A DNA stretch of 34,405 bases from Bacteroidales bacterium (GTDB taxonomy: Bacteria > Bacteroidota > Bacteroidia > Bacteroidales > JAFGHD01): NCBI GenBank assembly GCA_016939365.1, contig JAFGHD010000191.1, forward strand, positions 1-34,405, read 5' to 3'. The notes under the pieces were generated by a model that was not told where the DNA came from, ran no database searches, and worked only from the letters and a program-made list of their open reading frames with translations. Shown here one piece after another: positions 1-8,857 of the stretch. The translations under genes were made by a program, and so were the position numbers. The stretch's first letter is position 1. Each line of letters begins with the position of its first letter.

Positions 1-1
1 A

Positions 2-49
2 CCTGTCTTCCTCCAGGAAGGCAGATAAATCGTTGGACAGGCAGACAGG
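2..49. repeat. Small hairpin-rich repeat at the window edge
   Basis: CTTCCT (7-12) pairs with AGGAAG (15-20) across a two-base loop, and CCTGTCT (2-8) pairs with AGACAGG (43-49). The segment also has two close copies of GACAGGC. It begins a few bases past the stop of the truncated glycosidase gene and is probably a dispersed repeat. Only part may be visible. Confidence 0.4.
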
Positions 50-54
50 CAAAA

Positions 55-714
55 TCAAACAGCATCAGTATAATATACTCCATTTCGTTTGGTGAGGTAT
101 GCCCCTTCATGAAAATGATGGGCCTCCTCAGTCAGCACATCCTCACGGATTGAAGTGCTGTCGATAGCCCTCATGCCGGGCATCAGCCGGGCCATTTTCA
201 GGCTGAACTGTCCCCAGATATAATAGGCCGTACCGTCGTCATCGGTAAATACAGACGGATCGATCTGGTTATGGCCGTAAGTGTGGAGCTGTGTGCCATT
301 GGTAAAGGGTCCTGCCGGCGTCGTCGAAACGGCCGTGCCTTCTGCCGCATCCTTGTCAGGCTGGCAGTAATACAGGAAAAATGTGTCTTTGCCGAAAGCG
401 CAATCCGGAGCGAACAGCAGGCTGTTGTTATATGGAACCTGGTCATGCTCCCCCGCAGAGGCAAAAACATCGGTTACCATCCCCCAGGTATGCATATCGC
501 CGGTGAACATGACATCATGCCGCCATGAACAGTAATAATCGCAGCTTTCATCAGTGGATCCGTATAAATACAACCGGCCGTCGTTCCATACCCGGGCCGA
601 TGGATCCGCAAAATATACCCCCGGCGGACATATGGGATTCTGTGCACCGGATTGTGTTCCTGCCACCAGTGAAAAAAATATTACCGGACACAGGGATATA
701 ATATGGTGTTTCAT
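55..714 (-). pseudogene. Glycoside hydrolase family 43-like secreted enzyme, 3'-truncated
   Basis: The 219-residue reading frame begins with a signal peptide (about residues 1-24) and then shows the family 43 five-bladed propeller start. An Asp sits in FADPSA (D37, candidate catalytic base), a second Asp in QIDPSVFTDDDG (D152, candidate pKa modulator), and a Glu in HFHEGAY (E203, candidate acid). This family removes arabinose or xylose from plant polysaccharides; which substrate is used here cannot be told. The frame stops at TGA just after GVYY, where relatives continue for well over 80 residues, so the end of the catalytic domain is missing. Start at 714 is chosen because a GGGAG ribosome site precedes it and the signal peptide follows; an upstream in-frame ATG at 753 has neither. 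The 54 bases beyond the stop form two overlapping hairpins and look like inserted repeat DNA. A sequencing frameshift is the alternative explanation. Confidence 0.72.
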
Positions 715-816
715 TGACTCCCAAAGATAAGGGCAAATGATCAATCCGGTCAATCCGAATCAATCCCCTCCGGATACCATGATGAGTTCTGAATGCTTTA
801 CTCTGAATTCTTCTTT

Positions 817-3144
817 TCAGAACTCAATCCTGTAACTCAGCGTCGGTAGTATTCCCAGCTGGCTGTAGGTGACGATTTCATCCTCCAGGTGATCGTAATA
901 GTCTCCGGCCATGTTGAGGCGGTTGGTGACGTTCTGGATGTCGAGTTCCCACACTCGGGTGGCTTTCTTTTTATTGCGGAGCAGCGACACTTTAAGGTCG
1001 AAGCGCATGAAACCGGGTGCATGTGCCTCGAAGGCCCGGTCATCGAAGCGGACGGTATAGCCTTTCCTGCGCGACTCTTCAAGATCGATGGGAGTGTACC
1101 GCCTGCCTCCGGCCCATGTCCCGCGAATGCTTATTGTCACGGTTCTGGCCTTATTGCCCTGGCCGAGTCCGAATTCCTTTCCTCCGAGAATGTTGAGGGT
1201 GTAATGGCCGTTGTAGCGCGTTCCCCGCTCCCGGCCGTCACCAGCCACATATTTCGAGTCATACAGCGATGAGGTGATGAGGAAATAATACTTGCTCGAA
1301 AAGAACCTCTCGAGGGTCAGGTCGATACCGTAATTGGTTCCGGCGCCCTTGTTTGTCAGCGGATCGGTGGTATAACCGTCGTCATAGTTCAGCCCGGAAA
1401 AGGTGCTGTTGGCGCTGTCGATGATGGGTACATTGTACAGATCCTGATAATACACCTCCGTCCGGAGCATCAGTTGGGCTGACAGCATGTGCTCGTAACC
1501 CATTACATAGTGCCGGGCTTTGGTGAATCCGAGGTTTTCGTTGTACCGGATCGTGCTCCCGTCGTCAAGGGTGTATTGGGCGAGATAGAGTGAAGGTGGC
1601 TCCGCCTTCGAGTGAATTCCAAAGCCTGCACTCAATATATGTCCTGGAATAAACTCCCATTGCATACCCAGGCGTGGCTCGATGGAAGTATTACCATTCA
1701 TCAGGAAATGCATGCAGTGCACTCCCGGATGCAGCGTGATCCGATCTGTCAGACGGTACTTCCAGCTCAGGTAGCCCTGCATCAGATTGGTATGGCCCCG
1801 GTCGTCCACCGCCGTCTCCATCCGCCCCAGTTCCTGTTCGTAAAAGTCGCTGAAGAGGTCGAAGGTCATGTGGCTGTGGATGATTCCTGCCTGCAGCACA
1901 TGCCTGGGGCTGAACTTCCGGTGCAGGGTGACTGACTCGCGGCTGTTCATGTACACAAAATCTTCCCGTCCCTTTAGTGAGAAGGTGCCTTCCGGGTCCG
2001 ACTCGCGGTAGGTCCATTTGTTGCGGCTTCCCGTCAGAGCCACGACCGACCGGATATAGGTCTTCTGATCGATGAAAAAAGTGTTTGTGACACCCAGCAC
2101 ACCCATACCCGTCCCGAAGTCGTTGGTATACAGTTCCTCCCCTTCCTCAATGTGGTTGATGCCACCGAGGCCGAAGACGGAAAAGACCCCCATGCGTTCC
2201 GTCGGCAGATGGAGGTTAAAGGAGACATCCTGGAACTCCGGTACCGCATCCCCCACGATTTTGATGCCGATGGCATTCATGATGGCCAGGGTCGAGTAAC
2301 GGTAGTTGACAAGGTAGGATGACAGTCCGCCTTGCCGGAAGGGCCCTTCCAGTGATAAGTCCGTTCCAACGATACCGCCCTGGAATGAGTACTCCCGCTT
2401 CTCGTTGTTCCCTTTCCTCATCCGTATGTCGAAGACCCCTGAGTAAGCGTTTCCGTATTCGGCCGGGAAGGCGCCGGAGAAGAAATCGGAGTTGCTCATC
2501 ATGGTGCTGTTGAGGATGCTGATATGTCCCCCGGTGGCACCCTCCTCGGCAAAGTGGTTGGGATTGGGCACTTCAATGCCTTCGAGACGCCACAGCAGAC
2601 CCCTGGGGGAGTTGCCGCGGATGACGATGTCATTGCTGCCGTCAGGATTGCATGAGACGCCGGCATAGGCGGAGGCCATCCGGGCCGGATCGTTGAAGCT
2701 CCCGGCATAGCGGCGGGTCTCCTCTACCGAGAAAGACCGGGCGCTTACCGAAGCCATCCTGTTGATCACTTCTCCTTTCCTGCTGTCAGCAGTGACTACA
2801 ACCTCATCCAGCTTCAAAACAGCCTCCTGCATCCGGATCTCGAGCACGGTCTCCTTGCCGGCACCGATCCAAACATCCGGTATGGTCAAGGGCTCGTATC
2901 CCATATAATAAACCCGGAGGGTATAACGCCCCACAGCCAGTCCCTCGAACCGGAACGCACCCGCTTCACCGGTGACGGCACCGATCATCGGATCGGAAGG
3001 CTCGATGACCAGACTTACCCCTGTCAGTGGCGTCCGGGAATCCTTGTCGATCACACGGCCACGTATGGTCTGTGTAGGCACCTGAGCAAGCGCTACGGAA
3101 ATAAATGCTGTCAGGATGAAGATCCCGATAACGGAAATTTTCAT
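817..3144 (-). CDS. TonB-dependent receptor with carboxypeptidase-regulatory-like N-terminal domain
   Basis: This 775-residue outer-membrane protein starts with a signal peptide (about 1-20, ending SVALA-Q). A carboxypeptidase-regulatory-like beta-sandwich follows (about 24-110, IRGRVIDKDSRTPLTGVSL). Next come a plug domain (about 130-240, with NDIVIRGNSPRGLLWRLEGI and FPAEYGNAYSGVFDIRMRKG) and a long beta-barrel ending in an aromatic residue (SYRIEF). Such receptors use TonB-ExbBD energy to import ligands. The layout resembles the non-SusC group of Bacteroidota receptors, and no SusD partner is adjacent, so the substrate is unknown. It is downstream-facing toward the truncated glycosidase on the same strand (102-bp gap), which could hint at a glycan link, but this is inference. 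The gene is divergent from the WD40 gene across a 255-bp intergenic region. Confidence 0.88.
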   Translation of the reverse strand: MKISVIGIFILTAFISVALAQVPTQTIRGRVIDKDSRTPLTGVSLVIEPSDPMIGAVTGEAGAFRFEGLAVGRYTLRVYYMGYEPLTIPDVWIGAGKETVLEIRMQEAVLKLDEVVVTADSRKGEVINRMASVSARSFSVEETRRYAGSFNDPARMASAYAGVSCNPDGSNDIVIRGNSPRGLLWRLEGIEVPNPNHFAEEGATGGHISILNSTMMSNSDFFSGAFPAEYGNAYSGVFDIRMRKGNNEKREYSFQGGIVGTDLSLEGPFRQGGLSSYLVNYRYSTLAIMNAIGIKIVGDAVPEFQDVSFNLHLPTERMGVFSVFGLGGINHIEEGEELYTNDFGTGMGVLGVTNTFFIDQKTYIRSVVALTGSRNKWTYRESDPEGTFSLKGREDFVYMNSRESVTLHRKFSPRHVLQAGIIHSHMTFDLFSDFYEQELGRMETAVDDRGHTNLMQGYLSWKYRLTDRITLHPGVHCMHFLMNGNTSIEPRLGMQWEFIPGHILSAGFGIHSKAEPPSLYLAQYTLDDGSTIRYNENLGFTKARHYVMGYEHMLSAQLMLRTEVYYQDLYNVPIIDSANSTFSGLNYDDGYTTDPLTNKGAGTNYGIDLTLERFFSSKYYFLITSSLYDSKYVAGDGRERGTRYNGHYTLNILGGKEFGLGQGNKARTVTISIRGTWAGGRRYTPIDLEESRRKGYTVRFDDRAFEAHAPGFMRFDLKVSLLRNKKKATRVWELDIQNVTNRLNMAGDYYDHLEDEIVTYSQLGILPTLSYRIEF

Positions 3145-3306
3145 GGGTTGGATTCATGTTTCATTTTCAAGGACAGAAAAGAAACTGGAGGGTCACATAA
3201 GCGAAAAAACCATCCTGAATTGCTCCGGTTGAGAGAGAAAGAAAAGATCCGGCCTGACACTTTTCTTCGTATTTTAATGCCGGGATTTAACAGTAATTCA
3301 TTGGAG

Positions 3307-3360
3307 GTAACAAAGAACGGTTAGGCCTGAAGTCCCATAAAAGGCTCCTCACTTTGTTAC
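3307..3360. repeat. Inverted repeat in the divergent tonB-receptor/WD40 intergenic region
   Basis: GTAACAAAG at 3307-3315 and CTTTGTTAC at 3352-3360 are a perfect 9-bp inverted repeat separated by 36 bases. It lies between two divergent genes and 40 bp before the WD40 start, so it may be an operator or a 5'-leader hairpin. No function is established, and no TAnnTTTG promoter box was found nearby on either strand. Confidence 0.4.
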
Positions 3361-3399
3361 AATCAAACCAACAGATGAATTAACCTCATCAATTGAATA

Positions 3400-5418
3400 A
3401 TGAAAAAATTGTATTTATCCTGTCTGCTTTCATGGCTTCCCTTTCAAATACTGATCTGTCAGATGCCGGCCCCTGTCTTCCTGAACCTGGGACACAGCGA
3501 ACCGGTAACCTGGGTGGATATATCACCTGATGACCGGTACCTGTTGACGAGCAGCGGAGACCGGACACTGATCCTCTGGGATGCCCCGACACGAACCATG
3601 CTGAAAAGATTCCACGGCCATACGGCCTGGGTGAACATGGTGGCTTTCACACATGATCCTTCCTTCCTGCTGTCGGCCTCCAGCGATAAGGAGATACTGT
3701 TATGGCATGTGGATTCGCTTAATCCCTTAAGGGCCTTCAAAGGACATGAAGAACCTGTTATCTCGCTGGGCATACATCCCACGCAGGATATCTTTGCATC
3801 GGGCGATGAGTCGGGCAGAGTGAAGATCTGGGATATCAAGTCCGGAAAGGAGGTCGTAAGCTTTCAGGCACATGACAAGGAGGTCTGGAACGTCATTTAC
3901 AGCCCTGACAGCCGTTATATCGCCACCTGCTCCGGTGATCATCTGGTAAAGGTTTGGGATGCCGCTGCATTCAACCTTATCTACACGTTTGACCTGCATA
4001 CGGAATATGTGGATGCAGTGGCCTTCAGCCCCGATTCGAAAACGCTTGTTTCAGGGGATCATGGAGGGACCCTTTATGTCTGGAATCTGGAAAAGGGGAA
4101 AAAGACCAATAACCTGGCATGGCCGGGGAACCGGTTCTGCTCCCTGAAGTTCAGTGATGACGGAAGCCAGCTGCTGGCCTCGGGCAGAAATATGATGATC
4201 AATGTATATGGCACCAAAACCTGGAGGTTGGTGAAGGGCATCAGTGCCGGTGATGAGCCATTTAAAAGCAATATATATTCGATCGTCCTGAGCCATTCCG
4301 GCAAGACTTTGTATGCCGCCTGCCAGAACAACACCCTGAGGGCGCTGAGTTTCCCGGAAGGTGCTTTGATGGAAATCATCGGCCTGGACGAACTCCGGAT
4401 CACCGGTGTGGACCTGAGTGCCGATGGCGAATTCCTCGTATATGCCACGAATCGGGGGGGCGCACTCTACCTGGTCAATGTCCCTGCCGGGATAAAGCGC
4501 AGTGAAGCAAACCGTTCAGGGAAACCGTACTTCAGGGTGAGCTTCGATGCCGCTGATCACTCCCGGTTTGCTGCGGCGGGCACCCGGGTGGAACTGTGGA
4601 AGACGGAACCGTTCTACCCCTCTGAAACCATAACAGAACATGATGGCGATGTCACCCTGCTCGAGTACTTCGGCGAGGGAATATTCAGCGGGGGGAAGGA
4701 TAACAGGTTCAAGATCTCTTCAACGAAAATACCGGCAGTACAGATTTTTGATGATTTTGACGATTACCCCACAGCGGTGGCTGCATTTCCCCGGATGAAG
4801 GGATTGGCGGTCAGTGCATCCGCCCGGAAAGACAGGAACACCCTCAGGATGTACGATGTCTCAACCCACAGTCAGCTATGGTCCATTTTTATCGGGGAGG
4901 TGATCGGTCTGTATAGTAGAGATACCGTGCTGTACTGCGTATCGCATAACGGATTCAAGGCCGTTAATCCGGCGAATGGCCCATGGATGGAGAAATTCCC
5001 CATCATGAATGGAAGCGAATTGGCCGAATTCAACAATGGCGCCAGCCGCGTTTATGTAGGCAATAAAAACAGGGTGCTTTATTATGACATCGAAGATGGT
5101 AGGCTGGTGAAGGAGATCGCCCTGGGACAGGAAGTGACCTGTTTGCGGTACCACACGACATTCAATATCCTGCTGGCCGGCACACAGGGCGGCGGCATCT
5201 GTATTTTGGACGCGGATACCGGGGAATTGCAGGGAATGTTTTTCACCTTCAGGGATGGTAACTACATCGGGCTTTCATCCAACGGCAGCTTCGGCGGAAC
5301 CGAAGAGGAATTTCACCGCCTGCGCTTCCTTATGGACGGCAGATATTATAATTACAGTTACGTCCAGGAAAACTCCGGGATACAACCAGCCAAGGTGTTT
5401 AAAGAAATCATCAAATAG
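3400..5418 (+). CDS. Secreted or periplasmic WD40-repeat protein
   Basis: The 672-residue product has a signal peptide (about 1-20) followed by at least five well-formed WD40 repeats in about residues 25-250. They show the classic GH...D.....WD spacing, for example GHSEPVTWVDISPD to LILWD, GHTAWVNMVAF, GHEEPVISLGIHP to VKIWD, and FSPDSKTLVSGD to LYVWN. The second half keeps a looser beta-propeller rhythm (VDLSADGEFLVYAT; ILDADTGELQGM), so two propellers are likely. WD40 propellers are binding scaffolds and no catalytic residues were recognised. The gene is followed after 42 bp by a DUF4421-like gene on the same strand, suggesting co-transcription. It is the first gene rightward of the divergent region shared with the TonB receptor. 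The specific partner is unknown. Confidence 0.85.
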   Translation: MKKLYLSCLLSWLPFQILICQMPAPVFLNLGHSEPVTWVDISPDDRYLLTSSGDRTLILWDAPTRTMLKRFHGHTAWVNMVAFTHDPSFLLSASSDKEILLWHVDSLNPLRAFKGHEEPVISLGIHPTQDIFASGDESGRVKIWDIKSGKEVVSFQAHDKEVWNVIYSPDSRYIATCSGDHLVKVWDAAAFNLIYTFDLHTEYVDAVAFSPDSKTLVSGDHGGTLYVWNLEKGKKTNNLAWPGNRFCSLKFSDDGSQLLASGRNMMINVYGTKTWRLVKGISAGDEPFKSNIYSIVLSHSGKTLYAACQNNTLRALSFPEGALMEIIGLDELRITGVDLSADGEFLVYATNRGGALYLVNVPAGIKRSEANRSGKPYFRVSFDAADHSRFAAAGTRVELWKTEPFYPSETITEHDGDVTLLEYFGEGIFSGGKDNRFKISSTKIPAVQIFDDFDDYPTAVAAFPRMKGLAVSASARKDRNTLRMYDVSTHSQLWSIFIGEVIGLYSRDTVLYCVSHNGFKAVNPANGPWMEKFPIMNGSELAEFNNGASRVYVGNKNRVLYYDIEDGRLVKEIALGQEVTCLRYHTTFNILLAGTQGGGICILDADTGELQGMFFTFRDGNYIGLSSNGSFGGTEEEFHRLRFLMDGRYYNYSYVQENSGIQPAKVFKEIIK

Positions 5419-5460
5419 AACAAAGACTGATGATTATTGTTGTATGGATGGGGAGTGTAT

Positions 5461-6519
5461 ATGATGTCAGGTATTAATGGTTTCTGGTTCGGCCTAACCA
5501 TTTGTTTTATGGTTACTAGGGCAGGTTACTCCCAGCAGGCTGACTCGGCCAGCCAGGAAATCACCGAGAACGGTTATATCGGTAAAATGGACTCCTTCCT
5601 TGCTCTGAAGCTGAGCGTTAGCAACGATATTGAGGGTTTTGAGGTCATGAGCAACGGGCCGCTCATCAGCATCCGGCCCAATACCCGCATGGCCAGCCAT
5701 CTGTCGTTCAACTACCGTTTCCTTTCCTTATCGGTCAGCTTCGCGCCCCGGTTCCTCCCGGGTAACGGGGATGACGATCTTAAGGGAAAAACACAGTCCA
5801 TGGGGTACTCCATGAACCTCAGCTTCAGGCATTGGTTGCAGGGCCTCTCCTTGTCCCATGTCAAAGGATACTATCTTGACAATACCGATGCTTATATTAC
5901 TGGATGGGTGAAGGGAACGGATCCTTACATCCAGTTCCCCGATCTGGTTTACAATGGCTTCAATGGCATCACGGGGTATAAGTTCAATGCCCGGTTTTCG
6001 ACCAGATCCCTGAGCTCGCAGACTGAACGGCAGCTGAGAAGTTCAGGAAGCTTCATACCCTACCTGTCATACCGGTATTATATCATTGACAACCGGGAAA
6101 AGTTGACAGGCCAGAACAGTACGCAGAAATCAGACAACCTGGAATGGCTGATCATGCCGGGGTATTTCTATACTTTCATCCTGAAAAAGAGCTTCTATAC
6201 CTCATTGGGCCTGGTTCCCGGGATCGGGATGATCCACACCTGGCTGTTGACCCGTTCTGCCGGTGGAGATTTCAACGATCATCAGTCGAATACGGTCTAC
6301 CGGCTGGAAGCACATGCCGCTGCCGGATACCATTCCACCAGGCTGTTTGCAGGAGGCCGGATTACAGCTTCCTGGGCATCGTTCCGTCAGGAAGGTACCA
6401 CCGCGGTTACGGTGGACAACCGGATTACATACCAGTTGTATGCCGGGTACAGATTCAATGCCCCGAAGATCGTCAGAAAAGGTACGGATCTGCTCGAAGA
6501 GAAGATCCCGGTTTTATGA
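5461..6519 (+). CDS. DUF4421-like putative outer-membrane barrel protein
   Basis: The product (about 352 residues) starts with a hydrophobic signal segment and then alternates short beta-strand-like stretches rich in aromatic residues. These include LSFNYRFLSLSVSFAPRFLP followed by GNGDDDLKGK, a hallmark I associate with the Bacteroidota DUF4421 family, and later LYAGYRFNAP. This suggests a small outer-membrane beta-barrel; its role is unknown. The reading frame is open from a TTG at 5437, but ATG at 5461 (or the adjacent ATG at 5464) is preferred because GGGGAG lies about five bases upstream and the signal segment begins there. It follows the WD40 gene by 42 bp and probably shares its transcript. 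Confidence 0.75.
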   Translation: MMSGINGFWFGLTICFMVTRAGYSQQADSASQEITENGYIGKMDSFLALKLSVSNDIEGFEVMSNGPLISIRPNTRMASHLSFNYRFLSLSVSFAPRFLPGNGDDDLKGKTQSMGYSMNLSFRHWLQGLSLSHVKGYYLDNTDAYITGWVKGTDPYIQFPDLVYNGFNGITGYKFNARFSTRSLSSQTERQLRSSGSFIPYLSYRYYIIDNREKLTGQNSTQKSDNLEWLIMPGYFYTFILKKSFYTSLGLVPGIGMIHTWLLTRSAGGDFNDHQSNTVYRLEAHAAAGYHSTRLFAGGRITASWASFRQEGTTAVTVDNRITYQLYAGYRFNAPKIVRKGTDLLEEKIPVL

Positions 6520-6600
6520 TCCTTTCCAGGGTAAATATTCTGTTCCGGATCACCAGGCATGTTTTCAGTATATTTGGAAGAACATTTCATCCCCTGAACA

Positions 6601-7395
6601 ATGAAAATCATCGATCTTACGCCGGAACACGAACCGCTCTATTTCTGCTGCCTGGAGGACTGGTCGGAGGAGATGAAGGAGGCCGGGGACCACAAGCAGC
6701 GCTGGTATGAACGGATGAAGGACAAAGGAGTCAGGGTGAAGCTGGCCGTGGATGAAAACAGTGTCACCGGTGGCATGATCCAGTATCTTCCCATCGAACA
6801 TTCTATCTTTTCAGGCGAGAAGCTCTATTCCATTCTGTGCATCTGGGTGCACGGCCACAAGCAGGGCCGTGGCGATTTCAGGGGTCGGGGCATGGGCAAA
6901 GCGCTGCTGAAGGCAGCCGAAGAGGACTGCAGAGCGCTCGGCGCCAGCGGGCTGACCGCGTGGGGATTATCCATCCCTGTATTCATGCGGGCTTCATGGT
7001 TCAGGAAACACGGTTACCGGGTCGTGGACAAAAGGGGGATCATGCGATTGCTGTGGAAACCGTTCAACGAGCAGGCTGTGGCCCCAAAGTTCATCCGGCC
7101 GAAAAAGAAACCGGGGAAAGGCGAAGGGAAGGTCAAGGTCAGCATCTTCCGGAACGGCTGGTGCCCGGCGATGAATCTGGCCGCAGAACGGATCAAACGG
7201 GCCTCCGCAGAATTCCCCGAACGGGTGGATGTGCATGAATACGAAACCCTGGACAAGGACGTGGTGGAAGAATGGGGCATCACCGATGCCCTGTTCATCG
7301 ACGGTAAAGAGGTGCGCACCGGTCCGCCGCCTTCCTTTGACAAGCTCCGGCGCAAACTGGCCAGAAGGGTGCGGTTGAAAGGGCTGGGCAGATGA
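6601..7395 (+). CDS. GNAT N-acetyltransferase fused to a YoaP-like thioredoxin-fold domain
   Basis: The 264-residue protein has two parts. Residues about 1-155 are a GNAT acetyltransferase with the acetyl-CoA pyrophosphate-binding stretch FRGRGMGKALLKAAEEDCRA; it would transfer an acetyl group to an unknown amine. After a basic linker (RPKKKPGKGEGK), residues about 178-255 resemble the C-terminal domain of YoaP-type proteins. That domain has a thioredoxin-like start, VSIFRNGWCP, keeping only one cysteine (C188) where thioredoxins have CxxC, and a later FIDGKEVRTGPPPS. The single cysteine argues against ordinary dithiol reductase activity. The gene starts 81 bp after the DUF4421-like gene. The substrate cannot be inferred from the sequence or its neighbours. 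Confidence 0.82.
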   Translation: MKIIDLTPEHEPLYFCCLEDWSEEMKEAGDHKQRWYERMKDKGVRVKLAVDENSVTGGMIQYLPIEHSIFSGEKLYSILCIWVHGHKQGRGDFRGRGMGKALLKAAEEDCRALGASGLTAWGLSIPVFMRASWFRKHGYRVVDKRGIMRLLWKPFNEQAVAPKFIRPKKKPGKGEGKVKVSIFRNGWCPAMNLAAERIKRASAEFPERVDVHEYETLDKDVVEEWGITDALFIDGKEVRTGPPPSFDKLRRKLARRVRLKGLGR

Positions 7396-7470
7396 TCATT
7401 GCTCCCGGAATGACCTGACCAAACATCCGGCAGAAACCAGGCTTGTGGATACATTTGCAGAAAATTTCTC

Positions 7471-7919
7471 ATGAACGGAGTCATTTCAGAAAATCTGGAC
7501 TTTATAAGAGCTTTATGCAAGTCGCATTACGTTAATCTCTATATGCGTTCAGATCTGTATGTGCTGAAGATTTCAGTGAACAAAGCGAGATGGATTTCAT
7601 TGTGGCACTCAATCCGATGGATTGTGGAGATTATGCCGATGCCTACTTTAGCCTTGCAGAACAACTGGAAAAGCTTTTAAAACCTTCTGTAGATCTCATC
7701 ACAGACAAGTCCCTTTCCAATCCATACTTTATAGAATCGGTCAATGAAAAGAAAACTTTGATTTATGAGTTCCGGGATATAGCCATACATGAAAACAGAA
7801 CTTTCGCCATCCCCAATTATTATTCTTATGTATCAATACCAGTTATTTCGCACCTTTTCACCTTTTGGAAAATATTTTTCCTGAAAGGTGTGAACAAATC
7901 TCATGCTTCAATGTTTTAA
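7471..7919 (+). pseudogene. MNT-type nucleotidyltransferase, frameshifted remnant
   Basis: Two overlapping frames together spell a small nucleotidyltransferase of the type paired with DUF86/HEPN proteins. Frame one gives MNGVISENLDFIRALCKSHYV; the other, from about 7536, gives SLYAFRSVCAEDFSEQSEMD and then FIVALNPMDCGDYADAYF, with a characteristic tail NPYFIESVNEKKTLIYE. One missing base near 7535 explains the break: an in-frame TAA at 7533 blocks the second frame, and adding one base restores HYV-x-SLYAF. The active-site motif is also eroded: the usual GS...SDxD reads RS...SEMD. After LIYE the frame runs on for some 45 residues that I do not recognise, so the natural stop may be lost as well. 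No HEPN partner follows. The segment is more AT-rich than its neighbours, which fits a decayed acquired gene. Confidence 0.75.
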
Positions 7920-7949
7920 GATTGAGTCCAAATTAAAATTGATTCAATC

Positions 7950-8573
7950 ATGAATACCTCAAAATTTGAATTTCCCGATCTGCCTTACGTATACAACGCG
8001 CTGGAGCCATACATCGATGCCCGGACGATGGAAATCCATCACACGAAACATCACCGGGCGTATTACGACAAATTCATGGCTGCCATCACAGAGACTGACC
8101 TGGAAAAAGCACAATGCACGAAGGACATCCTGGTGGATGCCGGGAAACTGCCGAAGGCAGTGAGGAACAACGGCGGCGGGTACTACAACCACGATTTATT
8201 CTGGAAAGTGATGGCTCCCAACGGGGGCGGCGAACCATCCGGAGAGCTGGCAGAGATGATCAAAAAAACATTCGGCTCCTTCGGAGACTTCCGCAAGCTG
8301 TTCAGCGATGCGGCCGCCAACAGGTTCGGCTCCGGATGGGCCTGGCTGATCGTCAGCAGCGACAAAAAGCTGGAGGTGACCTCCACCCCCAACCAGGACA
8401 ACCCGCTGATGGATGTGGCCGAAAAGAAAGGATACCCCATCCTCGGACTGGATGTGTGGGAGCACGCATATTATCTGAAATACCAGAACCGCAGACCGGA
8501 ATATATCGAAGCCTTCTGGAACGTGGTCAACTGGAAAGAAGTGGAAAGCCGCTACTTTAAAGGTGTAGGATAA
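7950..8573 (+). CDS. sodA: Superoxide dismutase (Mn/Fe family, Mn-type second-sphere residues)
   Basis: This 207-residue protein has all family landmarks: [16 protein letters not shown] (ligand H30), YYNHDLFW (H81), GSGWAWLIV, and [14 protein letters not shown] (D168 and H172). It disproportionates superoxide to oxygen and hydrogen peroxide. Two second-sphere positions that separate the E. coli enzymes read as Mn-type: Gly four residues before H81, and Gln in [10 protein letters not shown]. Fe enzymes usually have Gln and Ala/His there. Manganese or cambialistic use is therefore likely, but metal choice needs assay. No signal peptide is present, so the protein is cytoplasmic. A Rho-independent terminator follows 27 bp after the stop. 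The start at 7950 matches the usual length. Confidence 0.96.
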   Translation: MNTSKFEFPDLPYVYNALEPYIDARTMEIHHTKHHRAYYDKFMAAITETDLEKAQCTKDILVDAGKLPKAVRNNGGGYYNHDLFWKVMAPNGGGEPSGELAEMIKKTFGSFGDFRKLFSDAAANRFGSGWAWLIVSSDKKLEVTSTPNQDNPLMDVAEKKGYPILGLDVWEHAYYLKYQNRRPEYIEAFWNVVNWKEVESRYFKGVG

Positions 8574-8600
8574 AGATAATCTTTTTCATGGGGTTAATGG

Positions 8601-8645
8601 GCAAAACCCGGGAGGAACTTGTTCCGAACGGGTTTTTGCTTTTAT
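8601..8645 (+). terminator. Rho-independent terminator after superoxide dismutase
   Basis: GCAAAACCCG (8601-8610) pairs with CGGGTTTTTGC (8629-8639), with one extra T on the right arm, and a T-rich stretch follows. It lies 27 bp after the sod stop codon and should end that transcript. Confidence 0.8.
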
Positions 8646-8695
8646 ATACCTTTGCCTCACGTTTATTCAATCAGGTATATCCGGAGAACATCAAG

Positions 8696-8794
8696 GCCAC
8701 TAAAACACAAAAACTCTAAATCCCACTAAACTTACAGTCAAAATGGAAGTGGCAAACATTTTTGTGGGATTTTATGTCTTGGAGACTTTGTAGC
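8696..8794. repeat. Degenerate long inverted repeat before lysS
   Basis: The left arm (8696-8731, starting GCCACTAAAACACAAAAACT) and the reverse complement of the right arm (8758-8794) match at most positions, with AAATCCCAC shared near the centre. I recall similar CACTAAA...TTTAGTG palindromes scattered in Bacteroidota genomes, so this is probably a decayed dispersed repeat and not a lysS regulator. That recollection was not checked. The 284 bp between sod and lysS hold nothing else apart from the terminator. Confidence 0.45.
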
Positions 8795-8857
8795 AGAAAG
8801 AACCCTGATTGTTAACAAGATTTGCAAGTCCCAAAGGGCCGTAATAAACTTCAGAAC

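Noticed and set aside
8822-8857. TTG start giving a 12-residue longer LysS
   Set aside because: The extra residues lack similarity to LysS beginnings and a normal ATG follows at 8858.
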